This document shows positions 47,485 to 55,399 of a DNA stretch of 64,000 nucleotides, one piece after another. Numbering within the stretch: position 1 is the stretch's first letter; each line of letters starts with the position of its first letter. This DNA comes from Nitrospinaceae bacterium (GTDB taxonomy: Bacteria > Nitrospinota > Nitrospinia > Nitrospinales > VA-1), in assembly GCA_029261655.1 (NCBI GenBank), contig JAJDAY010000009.1, forward strand, positions 20,165 to 84,164, given 5' to 3'. The notes under the pieces are model-generated. The model searched no databases and was not told the DNA's origin. It worked only from the letters and a program-made list of their open reading frames with translations. The position numbers were made by a program, and so were the translations under genes.

Positions 47485-47841
47485 ATGGCAACCCTGATTT
47501 TATTTTTCCACCTCGCGATCATTCTCTTTTTTATTGTGGGGTTTCCCGCCGGACTCATTTTCAACCACCGGGGTTTCAGAATTTTTCATTCTGTTGCGTT
47601 GATGGGAGTGACTTTGTTGATGGTGGTTGGCATCCCCTGCCCTGTCACCCTTTGGGAGGAAAGCATGGGCGATGTGTCTTATGAAGGTTCGTTCATCGCC
47701 TACTGGCTAAAACGAGTTGTTTACCTGGAATGGTTCGACCCCGGCGACGTATTGATACTGGACATTGGTTTCGCCCTGCTGGTGTTCACGTCTTTTATAT
47801 GGCATCCCCTGAGTAAATCTAAAAAATTTAAAGGGCAATGA
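47485..47841 (+). CDS. DUF2784 membrane protein
   Basis: 118 residues with three to four membrane helices and the DUF2784 pattern: LILFFHLAIILFFIVGFPAG, GIPCPVTLWEE and GSFIAYWLKRVVY. Function unknown. It meets the minus-strand lipoprotein gene with a 6 bp gap. The family is widely found as a lone gene. Confidence 0.82.
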   Translation: MATLILFFHLAIILFFIVGFPAGLIFNHRGFRIFHSVALMGVTLLMVVGIPCPVTLWEESMGDVSYEGSFIAYWLKRVVYLEWFDPGDVLILDIGFALLVFTSFIWHPLSKSKKFKGQ

Positions 47842-47847
47842 GTTGTA

Positions 47848-48717
47848 TTACATCTCCGTTTTTTTCGTAGAAATCGGCAAAACGCATCGGAACCCGACAT
47901 TCTCAAAATACTCATCGGCAGGAACTTCCGTCCGGTTGAAAACATAGCGATAGGCATCCAGAAAATAATGCCCGGATTTTTGAAACGCGTTTCCACGCAG
48001 AACCTTGAATTTATTTCCAAATCGAGGATCTTTATATTTGTTCCCAGGATAAGCCTGATACCAGTCGAGAGTCCACTCCATCACATTGCCCGCCATATCA
48101 TAAACCTGATAAGGGCTGACATCTTCAGGATGACTGCCGACAGCAACCGTGGCCCTGGAGCCCTCGATGCCCACATTGGCTTTGCCTTTTTGGTATTCGT
48201 CCCCCCAGGGATAAGATAGCCCGTCCGGACCACGGGCCGCTTTCTCCCATTCCTCCTCAGTGGGCAACCGTTTATTCGCCCACAGGGCGTAAGCCAGCGC
48301 CTCCTGCCAGATGATACTGGTCACGGGGTGCTCTCCCTTACCTTTGGGATACCATCCATCAGCCCAGTTGGCGGGAGGGTCGGGATACTTTGTGTCATCC
48401 ATAAACTTTTTGTATTCTTCATTCGTCACCTCATAGCGGTCGATATAATAATCGCCCAAAGTGATTTTGCGCTCAGGGTGCTGGTCCAGATACAAAGGTT
48501 TCACCGTTCCGATTTTCTGCTGGGTGTTGTCGGGGTCGGTTTTGTTGGTTCCCATGATAAAGTCCCCGGCAGGAATCAAAACCATTTGCTTGCCATCCAC
48601 CGGGGAAATTTTCACCAATTCCACCGCCCCCTGCGGCTTGTCACAGCCAGTCATGAAAATCAAAAGACAAAACAAATAGAGTGCTGTATATTTTTTTATC
48701 TGAAACAAAACGGTCAT
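47848..48717 (-). CDS. Lipoprotein with FGE-sulfatase (SUMF1-like) fold
   Basis: 289 residues from the chosen start: a signal sequence with lipobox FMTGC, then the FGE-sulfatase domain with PAGDFIMGTN, DRYEVTNEEYKKFM, HPVTSIIWQEALAYALWA, RLPTEEEWEKAARG, YPWGDEY and GNVMEWTLDWY. The active-site cysteine pair of true formylglycine-generating enzymes was not found, so it is probably a non-catalytic, cell-envelope-anchored member. ATG at 48717 directly precedes the signal sequence; a longer in-frame start lacks one. Confidence 0.85.
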   Translation of the reverse strand: MTVLFQIKKYTALYLFCLLIFMTGCDKPQGAVELVKISPVDGKQMVLIPAGDFIMGTNKTDPDNTQQKIGTVKPLYLDQHPERKITLGDYYIDRYEVTNEEYKKFMDDTKYPDPPANWADGWYPKGKGEHPVTSIIWQEALAYALWANKRLPTEEEWEKAARGPDGLSYPWGDEYQKGKANVGIEGSRATVAVGSHPEDVSPYQVYDMAGNVMEWTLDWYQAYPGNKYKDPRFGNKFKVLRGNAFQKSGHYFLDAYRYVFNRTEVPADEYFENVGFRCVLPISTKKTEM

Positions 48718-48795
48718 GGAAGAATAGCCTTGCACTTGATTAATAGAAAAAGACAGGCGCGCAGGTTTTCCCGGCCCGCACCTTTGAATGATTTT

Positions 48796-49956
48796 ATGAA
48801 ACATTTTCATATTTACCTAATACTTTCCCTGATTCCGGCGCTCATTCCCGCCCCTGTCCACTCTTTCGAAAAACCCGTTGCAGTCAAAACACAGGGCGTC
48901 GCCTCCCCGGATATCCTGAAAGCCGATGAGTTTTCCATGAACACCCGCAACGTGAAAGTCATCCGCTCAGCGGGCAAAACCCTCTGGATTGGAACCGCCA
49001 ACGGAGTCCTCCGGTACGACACCACCACCGCCAACAAGTATGACATTTATGACAATCAAAACGTCCTGCTCAGCAATGGCATTTTCGGCATCGTCATGGA
49101 CGGCAACGATAATCCCTGGATAATGACCTATGGCGGCGGCTTGAGCCATTTCGACGGCAAGCAATGGCACAACATCAACACCCCGCAGGGGTTGTGCGAT
49201 TCCTTCGTCTACGATCTAAAATTCGACGATAACGACACCCTGTGGATAGCCACCTGGAGCGGCGTCAACCGGGTGCGGGGGGATTTGTTCGATCGCAAAT
49301 CGTGGAAATCATTCACCAAAAAAAATACCAAGGGCGGATTGATCGACGACTGGGTCTACGACATCGAAACTGGCCCCGACGGGCGGGTGTGGTTCGGCAC
49401 CGAATCGGGCATTTCGGTCTATGACGGCAGTAAATGGAAATCGTGGAACCACGCCAACGGCCTGGGTGCGGACATTGAACGAGTGAAAAATGACAATGCC
49501 GGCGCCATGTCCAATTTTAAAGGACAACATCACGCAGGCCATGCAGAAGATATTCCCAACGTAAAAGATTCCGATTACCGGCCCAATTATGTGGTCTCCA
49601 TGTTGCTCGACCCAAAGGGGAGATTGTGGGTCGGCACCTGGGGCGGAGGATTGAGCCTGTTCGACACGCGCACAGAAAAATTTCGCAATTTCACCGTAGA
49701 AGACGGACTGCCGGGCAATTACATCCTCTCTATTGAAGAAGGGCCGCATGGAGACCTTTGGATCGGGTCGAATAGCGGGCTGAGCCGGTTCAACGGAAAA
49801 TCGTTTTTAAACTACTCCGAAATGATTGGGTTGTTCGGCCAATTCGTGTTCAGCATTGAGTTCGCGGATGACCATTCCCTGTGGATGGGAAGTCATGGAG
49901 GCATGAACCGGTTCAAGTTCGATTCCCAGTCGCGTGAGCTGATTAAGATTGAATGA
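48796..49956 (+). CDS. Exported two-component-regulator-type beta-propeller protein
   Basis: 386 residues from ATG 48796: a signal peptide ending near APVHSF, then a seven- or eight-bladed propeller of Reg_prop type (repeats such as GLWIGTANGVLRYD, NDTLWIATWSGVNRV, DGRVWFGTESGISVYDG, GDLWIGSNSGLSRF). No histidine kinase or DNA-binding domain follows, so it is a stand-alone sensor or binding protein. The upstream open frame to 48328 is antisense to the lipoprotein gene and was not used. Confidence 0.88.
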   Translation: MKHFHIYLILSLIPALIPAPVHSFEKPVAVKTQGVASPDILKADEFSMNTRNVKVIRSAGKTLWIGTANGVLRYDTTTANKYDIYDNQNVLLSNGIFGIVMDGNDNPWIMTYGGGLSHFDGKQWHNINTPQGLCDSFVYDLKFDDNDTLWIATWSGVNRVRGDLFDRKSWKSFTKKNTKGGLIDDWVYDIETGPDGRVWFGTESGISVYDGSKWKSWNHANGLGADIERVKNDNAGAMSNFKGQHHAGHAEDIPNVKDSDYRPNYVVSMLLDPKGRLWVGTWGGGLSLFDTRTEKFRNFTVEDGLPGNYILSIEEGPHGDLWIGSNSGLSRFNGKSFLNYSEMIGLFGQFVFSIEFADDHSLWMGSHGGMNRFKFDSQSRELIKIE

Positions 49957-50058
49957 ATTAATCCCTCGCCTTAGCCTGTCGAAGGAGGTAGAGACTATCA
50001 CAAGCTACTTCGCTTCAAGCAGTTAAGACTTACAGGCTCCAAAACCAATTTCTGCATC

Positions 50059-50889
50059 TTATCCCATTCGTCCTTTGAAAAACGGATTGTGATTTTTCTC
50101 CTGCCCCACCGTGGTCGCGGGACCATGGCCTGGGTGAATGCCCGTAGCATCGGGTAAGCACAATACCTTCTTTGTGATGGAATTGAACAGGTCTTCCCAC
50201 GAGGAATTTGCACGTCCCATGGACCCTGCAAAAATCACATCCCCCGAAAGCAGGGTTTGGTTTATCAGGTAAGAAACCCCACCTGTTGTATGACCGGGCG
50301 TTTCTATGCATTGGATTCGTAATTTACCCAATGTTATTTCATCACCTTCCTTAACAATTTTGAAGTTGTTGCTTCCTTTGGGCCTGGGCTCCTTATGGTC
50401 AATGTAGGTAGGGCAATCAAAAGCATCGCTGAGTTCTCCCAAGCCGCCTGCGTGATCCGGGTGGGCATGGGTTAATAAAATCATGCCAGGCCGAACACCC
50501 ATTTCTCGGGCTTTGCTGATGATGGTTTTAGGGTTTGCTCCCGTATCCACCACTGCTGTTTCTCCCGTTGCTTTGCAACGCAGCAGATAACAATTTACAG
50601 GGTACTCTCCCATAAATACGTTCAGGCAGACCAAATCAAAATCCGGATCATCGGCGGGTTTATCGGGTTCCCAACGGTCCTGGGCAATATCGATTAAGGC
50701 AGGTCCATCCAGATCCAAAACCTGCGCGAGCTTTAATACATCCGAATCCTCCGGTGTCAGTTGATAACTTTCTATCCTTTGGAGGTCGTCAACCGGGAGG
50801 TCCGTCGCACGAACAAGATCGTCCCTAGACCATGATTTACCGTCCCGGGCCTTTTGTAAAATATCCCCCAATTCATCTTCGAGTGGCAT
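50059..50889 (-). CDS. Metallo-beta-lactamase-fold hydrolase with N-terminal helix-turn-helix-like domain
   Basis: 276 residues. The C-terminal part (about 85-270) is a glyoxalase II-like metallo-beta-lactamase fold with THAHPDHAGG (H141, H143, D145, H146), the second-site His in ETPGHTTGG and LSGDVIFAG. The first 65 residues (EDELGDILQKARDGKSWSRDDLV) look like an XRE-type helix-turn-helix, an unusual fusion. It may sense or be regulated by DNA or protein contacts. It follows the dehydrogenase gene by 11 bp. Substrate unknown. Confidence 0.85.
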   Translation of the reverse strand: MPLEDELGDILQKARDGKSWSRDDLVRATDLPVDDLQRIESYQLTPEDSDVLKLAQVLDLDGPALIDIAQDRWEPDKPADDPDFDLVCLNVFMGEYPVNCYLLRCKATGETAVVDTGANPKTIISKAREMGVRPGMILLTHAHPDHAGGLGELSDAFDCPTYIDHKEPRPKGSNNFKIVKEGDEITLGKLRIQCIETPGHTTGGVSYLINQTLLSGDVIFAGSMGRANSSWEDLFNSITKKVLCLPDATGIHPGHGPATTVGQEKNHNPFFKGRMG

Positions 50890-50900
50890 TGTCCCCTCCT

Positions 50901-51794
50901 TTATTTCATTCTTCCTTTAAATACCAATTCTGCCACACCCGACTTGTCCAGTTCTCCCTTACCCGCTTCAATGAGACGCTGGTATTGATCGAAAGTGGCT
51001 TGTGCCACCGGCAACTTTAATCCTGCGGACTGCGCCAGGTCGAGGGCTATTCCAGAATCCTTAGCCGCATGCGCGGCGGAGAAATAACATTCATGATCAC
51101 GAATTTGCATGTCTTCGCCGTCCGTTTCAAGAACGCGCGAGGCCGCACCGGTTTGACCAAAGACCTCACGAAGCATTGTCAGATCCAGCGCAAGTGCGTC
51201 TCCTAGGCCCAACCCTTCTGCCAACGCGGCGGTGTTACTGTTCATGACCATATTGACGAGTGCTTTGACTTTTGCCGCGTCACCAGCAGGGCCAACATAG
51301 AGAAGTTTAGAGCTCATTGCCTCAAGTATGGATTGAGCCTGTTCGAAGACCGACTTTTTCCCACCACACATAAGATAGAGCGTGCCTTCGCGTGCCTGTG
51401 TGATACTGCTCGCCATCAACGCTTCGAGATTGGTTCCGCCTTTACTCTCGACGCGAGCTTCCGCTTTGATGTGCGCTTCGGGGCTGACCGTGGCAAAATT
51501 GATAAACAATCTGCCTTTGGCATGGCAAAGCAAGCTAGTGGGTTTTTCTTCTGCGAATATCTCATCCATTGCCACGTCATTCGTTACCACTGTCAGCACG
51601 ACATCGCTTATTTCAGCAACGCGCGCCGGAGAAGCCGCCGCCTCGCAGGAAAGTTCCTTTGCTAATGATTCTGCTGCTGGAGCGTGGCGATCCTGGACCG
51701 CAGAGATGACAAAACCCTTGTCTTTGAGACGCCGAGCCATATTGGCTCCCATGCGACCGACGCCTACAATTCCTATTTGACGGTTTCCTGCCAT
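50901..51794 (-). CDS. NAD(P)-dependent beta-hydroxyacid dehydrogenase (3-hydroxyisobutyrate DH type)
   Basis: 297 residues from the chosen ATG. The Rossmann motif GIVGVGRMGANMARRL opens the protein, and the C-terminal helical domain carries KALVNMVMNSNTAALAEGLGL with the catalytic Lys of the family. The ATG at 51794 follows AGGAAA and begins MAGNRQIGIVG. An upstream in-frame start at 51875 would add 27 residues that come from palindromic element D and was rejected. Cargo of the second accessory block. Confidence 0.9.
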   Translation of the reverse strand: MAGNRQIGIVGVGRMGANMARRLKDKGFVISAVQDRHAPAAESLAKELSCEAAASPARVAEISDVVLTVVTNDVAMDEIFAEEKPTSLLCHAKGRLFINFATVSPEAHIKAEARVESKGGTNLEALMASSITQAREGTLYLMCGGKKSVFEQAQSILEAMSSKLLYVGPAGDAAKVKALVNMVMNSNTAALAEGLGLGDALALDLTMLREVFGQTGAASRVLETDGEDMQIRDHECYFSAAHAAKDSGIALDLAQSAGLKLPVAQATFDQYQRLIEAGKGELDKSGVAELVFKGRMK

Positions 51795-51820
51795 AATTTT
51801 AAATTTCCTTTCTTCATGAA

Positions 51821-51876
51821 AATATCCGCTTTGGGTCGTTACCGGACATGTCTGCTTTCGGCCAAAAGCGGACATT
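51821..51876 (-). repeat. Palindromic cassette element, copy D (56-bp composite)
   Basis: Two units head to head. The gene-proximal unit has core CGACCCAAAGCGGATATT on the minus strand (51838-51821, 17 of 18). The distal unit reads CGGCCAAAAGCGGACATT on the plus strand (51859-51876, 16 of 18). It ends 26 nt before the dehydrogenase ATG. Without care it is translated as a false N-terminus (MSAFGRKQTC). Confidence 0.9.
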
Positions 51877-51930
51877 CGACTATATGAAATCTCTGTGAAT
51901 AGGGGGAAATCTTTGTAGAGCCATTTAATG

Positions 51931-52200
51931 TTAGGCAGGTTTGCCCTTGGCTCTCCAAACGAACCACAAAATTAATTGATAGACAAAGGCTACTGGCGCA
52001 CTAAATACCAATAGTATAGGAACGATATTCGACCCGGCGAAAACTCCAAAGAAGACATAAACAGCGATTGCACCCATGACCCACGCCGACACCCAGGAAG
52101 CTTTCCTCCAATTGCCACCCATTACCCGAAGCGTGTAAACCTGAAATACGATGTATCCAGGTACCAACGACATTATTAAATTTCCTATCAATAAATCCAT
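51931..52200 (-). CDS. Small membrane protein, 89 residues
   Basis: Three hydrophobic helices (IGNLIMSLVPGYIVFQVY, VSAWVMGAIAVYVFFGVFA, NIVPILLVFSAPVAFVYQLILWFVW). No named family recognised; the composition is typical of short PLDc_N/DUF-type membrane proteins. Composite element E ends 17 nt before its ATG and copy D follows 54 bp after its stop, so it looks like a single-gene cassette between two repeats. Confidence 0.72.
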   Translation of the reverse strand: MDLLIGNLIMSLVPGYIVFQVYTLRVMGGNWRKASWVSAWVMGAIAVYVFFGVFAGSNIVPILLVFSAPVAFVYQLILWFVWRAKGKPA

Positions 52201-52217
52201 TTTTTACTCTTCATTAG

Positions 52218-52273
52218 AATATCCACTTTGGGTCGTTTGCGGACATGTCTACTTTCGGCCAAAAACGGACATT
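52218..52273 (-). repeat. Palindromic cassette element, copy E (56-bp composite)
   Basis: Same 56-bp head-to-head design as copy D. The gene-proximal core is CGACCCAAAGTGGATATT (52235-52218, 16 of 18). The distal core on the plus strand is at 52256-52273 (15 of 18). The leader between the core and the ATG at 52200 (CTAATGAAGAGTAAAAA) resembles that after copy C. Confidence 0.9.
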
Positions 52274-52288
52274 ACTTAAAATTGCTGG

Positions 52289-53119
52289 CTAATTTTTTCT
52301 AACAATAAGCTCAACTGGTGCGATATGGCCAGCAGAAACATTTTTGATCATATTCTGTACTTTAGCAGCCGAATTATTTCCCATAAGAATATGAATACCT
52401 AATGGAGGCGGGCCACCTGCATTGCTAGAATTTTTTCGTAATTGCTCAAAAAAGGACAGAGCAAATTCATGTCGGTTGTTCTCTGCAGTCACACTAAAAC
52501 CTGCTTCTTCCATTGCTTGTTTATACTGTCCGGGACTTGCAACTTTACTTTCTTTAGTAGTAGTAGCCCATGGAACTGGATATATTAATTCACCTTCTTT
52601 AACCATCATTACATCGTAAACCCCAAAACTTGCTCCAGAGCGAAGCACCCGATAAATCTCCTTGTATAATCCACTCTTGTCTTTGATATTCATCCCAACG
52701 TGCATCATATAACCACCATCAAAAACATCATCTTCGAATGGCATGTTAAGAGCGCTACCTTGTTGTAGATCAACCAAATTATCCAATCCAAGCCAAGTAC
52801 AAAGTGCTTCTCCAGTTTCTATATACTCTGGGGTTAAGTCGATACCAGTAACTTTACTATTATATCTTTTTGCAACGAACCTCGATGCACCACCAAGTCC
52901 ACACCCAGCATCGATAAGATGATCTTCAGCTGAGAAATTTAGTTGATCAAAGAAATTTTCTGAAGCCTGCCTACCACCTATATGAAATTCATCCAAAGGC
53001 GCTAGGTCTTCTATTGTTATAGAACTTGAAGTCTTGCCCAGTAGTTCAATGCCTTTTTTGACTGCATTTAGCAAATTTCCATGGGTGTAATGTACAGAGA
53101 CATTTTTTTCTAAAGACAT
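52289..53119 (-). CDS. SAM-dependent methyltransferase, sarcosine/dimethylglycine methyltransferase-like
   Basis: 276 residues with class I methyltransferase motif I LIDAGCGLGGASRFVA, motif II around VTGIDLTPEYIETG, and the post-motif stretch YMMHVGMNIKDKSGLYKEIYRVL. Overall pattern resembles glycine-betaine pathway N-methyltransferases, but the acceptor is not certain. The 15 bp gap to element E suggests a single-gene cassette. Copy F lies 78 nt upstream of the ATG. Codon use appears more A/T-rich than neighbours such as alr, by eye. Confidence 0.82.
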   Translation of the reverse strand: MSLEKNVSVHYTHGNLLNAVKKGIELLGKTSSSITIEDLAPLDEFHIGGRQASENFFDQLNFSAEDHLIDAGCGLGGASRFVAKRYNSKVTGIDLTPEYIETGEALCTWLGLDNLVDLQQGSALNMPFEDDVFDGGYMMHVGMNIKDKSGLYKEIYRVLRSGASFGVYDVMMVKEGELIYPVPWATTTKESKVASPGQYKQAMEEAGFSVTAENNRHEFALSFFEQLRKNSSNAGGPPPLGIHILMGNNSAAKVQNMIKNVSAGHIAPVELIVRKN

Positions 53120-53197
53120 ATTTCCTCTTAGCTACCCAGTCTTCTAAAACTGCGTAATTTATAAACACCCATTACCGCTCTTATTGATGTCAATATA

Positions 53198-53227
53198 AAT
53201 GTCCGCTTTGGGTCGATAGCGGTCATT
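53198..53227 (-). repeat. Palindromic cassette element, copy F
   Basis: 30-bp palindrome. The core CGACCCAAAGCGGACATT (53215-53198, minus strand) is identical to the consensus. It marks the 5' boundary of the second block, upstream of the methyltransferase gene. To its right lies the unrelated 94-residue gene with the same strand but no element upstream. Confidence 0.9.
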
Positions 53228-53287
53228 CGAGACCTGAGACTGTCTATCGGATAAGGTTTGATTTTTTACCCCTTAAACTATTCCGAG

Positions 53288-53572
53288 CTAAAAATCATCA
53301 TCGTCGTCATCTTCGTCGGACATGGCCTCATCCACTTCCGCCTGTTCGGCCTGGTCGATGAGATCCTTGATCTGTTGGTAACCAGCCGCCAGCTTCTGAA
53401 TGTTGACCAGCAGAGTGATGAGCTGAGCATCGGGGGCTTCCCGAATCCCGGCGACCAGGGCTCCGCGTTCATCTTCTTCGTATTTTTCATCCCATTCGTC
53501 AAACGATGTCAGGATCTTGTCTTTACAGTGGATCAAATCGTAAAAAAAACTTTGAATTTCAATCTTGGCCAT
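53288..53572 (-). CDS. Small acidic helical protein, 94 residues
   Basis: Not recognised. Hydrophilic helical protein with a strongly acidic tail (AMSDEDDDDDDF). No signal or membrane segment. Acidic tails of this kind occur in chaperone-like or nucleic-acid-mimic proteins, but no evidence links it to either. Clear ATG and a preceding AAGGT at suitable spacing. It ends near the right edge of the second accessory block. Confidence 0.7.
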   Translation of the reverse strand: MAKIEIQSFFYDLIHCKDKILTSFDEWDEKYEEDERGALVAGIREAPDAQLITLLVNIQKLAAGYQQIKDLIDQAEQAEVDEAMSDEDDDDDDF

Positions 53573-53749
53573 GTGTCACCTTCTATGAGTAAATGAGGAG
53601 TTTGAGACTATTTTTAATTGGCGATTTAATTTTTTTCGCAATAATTTTCCATTGCTATTAATATATCAGCCAGGAAATCGGTTTTTTCCTATATATTCTT
53701 GATTGCGGTAGAGTTTAACACTAATTTTATTGAGATAAAGGTTGTATCC

Positions 53750-54235
53750 ATGGCTGAAGGAGATCGGTTTGTCGATAACGGGGACGGGACCGTGACCGAC
53801 ACAAAATACAATAAAATGTGGATGAAAGAAGACAGTTGGCAGATGCGCGGCAAGTGGTTGACCTGGAAAGCCGCACATAAATTCGTGGCCTGGCTGAACG
53901 AACAGAAATACGCAGGTTACGAGGACTGGCGCGTGCCCAAAAACCAGGAATGCCGGAATCTGTACGATCACGAATGCAAAAACTCCGATTTCAACGGCGA
54001 TATCGTCCACATCGACTACGTCTTTCCTGAAGGATGCGGGTCCACCCTTTGGTGCGATGAGGAACAGGGCATCAACGGCCTGGCTTATAATTTTTACAGC
54101 GACCGGGGGTATCAGGTGCGCAAAAAGTCGTCCGATGAAGGCAATATGGGCTGTCGGCCCATCCGGTCGTCCGGGCCAGAGAAAAAAATACAGGGCCGTC
54201 TTTCCGCCACCGGACGATCCCGGCGGGGGGATTAA
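53750..54235 (+). CDS. DUF1566 (Lcl C-terminal) domain protein
   Basis: 161 residues from the ATG at 53750. The DUF1566 fold is shown by RFVDNGDGTVTDTKYNKMW, WKAAHKFVAWLNEQKYAGYEDWRVPK and the Cys-containing core (CRNLYDHEC, CGSTLWCDEE). A longer in-frame start at 53699 was rejected because it would add unrelated residues. No signal peptide. It lies 24 bp upstream of alr and may share its transcript. Function unknown. Confidence 0.8.
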   Translation: MAEGDRFVDNGDGTVTDTKYNKMWMKEDSWQMRGKWLTWKAAHKFVAWLNEQKYAGYEDWRVPKNQECRNLYDHECKNSDFNGDIVHIDYVFPEGCGSTLWCDEEQGINGLAYNFYSDRGYQVRKKSSDEGNMGCRPIRSSGPEKKIQGRLSATGRSRRGD

Positions 54236-54259
54236 CTCTATCGTATTTGAAATCACCTT

Positions 54260-55393
54260 ATGACCATTCAGCGGGCCACCGTCGCCCAAATCAACCTCAA
54301 CGCGTTCAGGCATAATCTGGGCAGGATTCGTTCTCTACTCGAACCGCAGGTCAAAATCATGGCCGTGGTGAAAGCCGACGCTTACGGTCACGGCGCGATC
54401 CCCTGCGCTAAAGCGGCACTGGAGGCAGGCGCCGACTGGCTGGGGGTCGCCAATCTCGAAGAGGGTGTGGAGTTGCGTTACAGCGGCATCGACGCTCCCA
54501 TTCTGGTGATGGGAAGCATTTTCCCCGACGAATCAAAAAACCTCATTCAATACGGATTATCCACCAGCGTGAGCGACCTGCCCTTCGCGCAGGAACTTTC
54601 CCGGCAAGGGGAAACACAGAATAAGACCGTCGGCGTTCATATAAAAATCGACACGGGAATGGGTCGCCTGGGAATGTGTCCTGAAGATCTTCCCGGTTTC
54701 ATGGAACAGGCGCAAAAATTGAAAAACCTGCGTGTGGAAGGCATCTTCACGCATCTGTCCTCCGCCGATGAAGCGGAAAAGGATTTCACTCTGGGGCAAT
54801 TATCGCGTCTCAGTCAGGCGGTGGATTCCCTGCGAACGAAAGGCATGGCGGTCCCGATGGCGCACGCCGCCAACTCATCAGGCATCCTGAATTTCCCCGA
54901 CAGTCATCGGGACATGGTGCGGCCTGGCATCGCGCTTTACGGCACACTGGGATTGAGCGGAGAAAGTTCACACCCAAATACCCTGCCTGAATTAAGACAG
55001 GTCATGCAGTGGAAAACAAAAATCCTGCAAATCAGCAAATTGCCCAAAGGGACTCCCTTGAGCTACAACCGGCAATTCATCACGGATCGGGACAGCCTGA
55101 TCGCCACCCTGCCTGTGGGCTATGGCGACGGCCTGAATCGCAGTCTGTCTAATAATATGGATGTACTGGTGCAGGGTCAACGCGCCCCGCAGGTGGGAAC
55201 GATCTGTATGGATCTCTGCCTGATCGACGTGACGGACATCGAAGGAGTTCAATGCGAAGATGAAGTGATTCTGTTCGGACAACAGGGAAATGCAACCATC
55301 ACCGTCGATGAAATGGCCGAACGGTGCGACACTATCTCCTACGAAATTCTGTGCAATGTGGGGAAAAGGGTGCCGAGAATATATCTGGATTGA
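54260..55393 (+). CDS. alr: Alanine racemase
   Basis: PLP enzyme making D-alanine for peptidoglycan. The PLP lysine is in VVKADAYGHG (about residue 36), and the second catalytic Tyr region is YNRQFIT / RPGIALYG. The length of 377 residues is usual. It starts 24 bp after the DUF1566 gene and ends 6 bp from the convergent pyrD. Confidence 0.97.
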   Translation: MTIQRATVAQINLNAFRHNLGRIRSLLEPQVKIMAVVKADAYGHGAIPCAKAALEAGADWLGVANLEEGVELRYSGIDAPILVMGSIFPDESKNLIQYGLSTSVSDLPFAQELSRQGETQNKTVGVHIKIDTGMGRLGMCPEDLPGFMEQAQKLKNLRVEGIFTHLSSADEAEKDFTLGQLSRLSQAVDSLRTKGMAVPMAHAANSSGILNFPDSHRDMVRPGIALYGTLGLSGESSHPNTLPELRQVMQWKTKILQISKLPKGTPLSYNRQFITDRDSLIATLPVGYGDGLNRSLSNNMDVLVQGQRAPQVGTICMDLCLIDVTDIEGVQCEDEVILFGQQGNATITVDEMAERCDTISYEILCNVGKRVPRIYLD

Positions 55394-55399
55394 TTGGGT

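Noticed and set aside
48328..48795. In-frame extension upstream of the exported propeller protein
   Set aside because: It is antisense to the FGE-fold lipoprotein gene and lacks protein-like features. The ATG at 48796 precedes a clear signal peptide.
51930..51936. GTTAGGC (GCCTAAC on the coding strand) at the stop of the small membrane gene, like an integron attC core
   Set aside because: No matching second core (GTTRRRY at the right place) was found before the next gene, and the other cassette junctions lack it. Probably chance.
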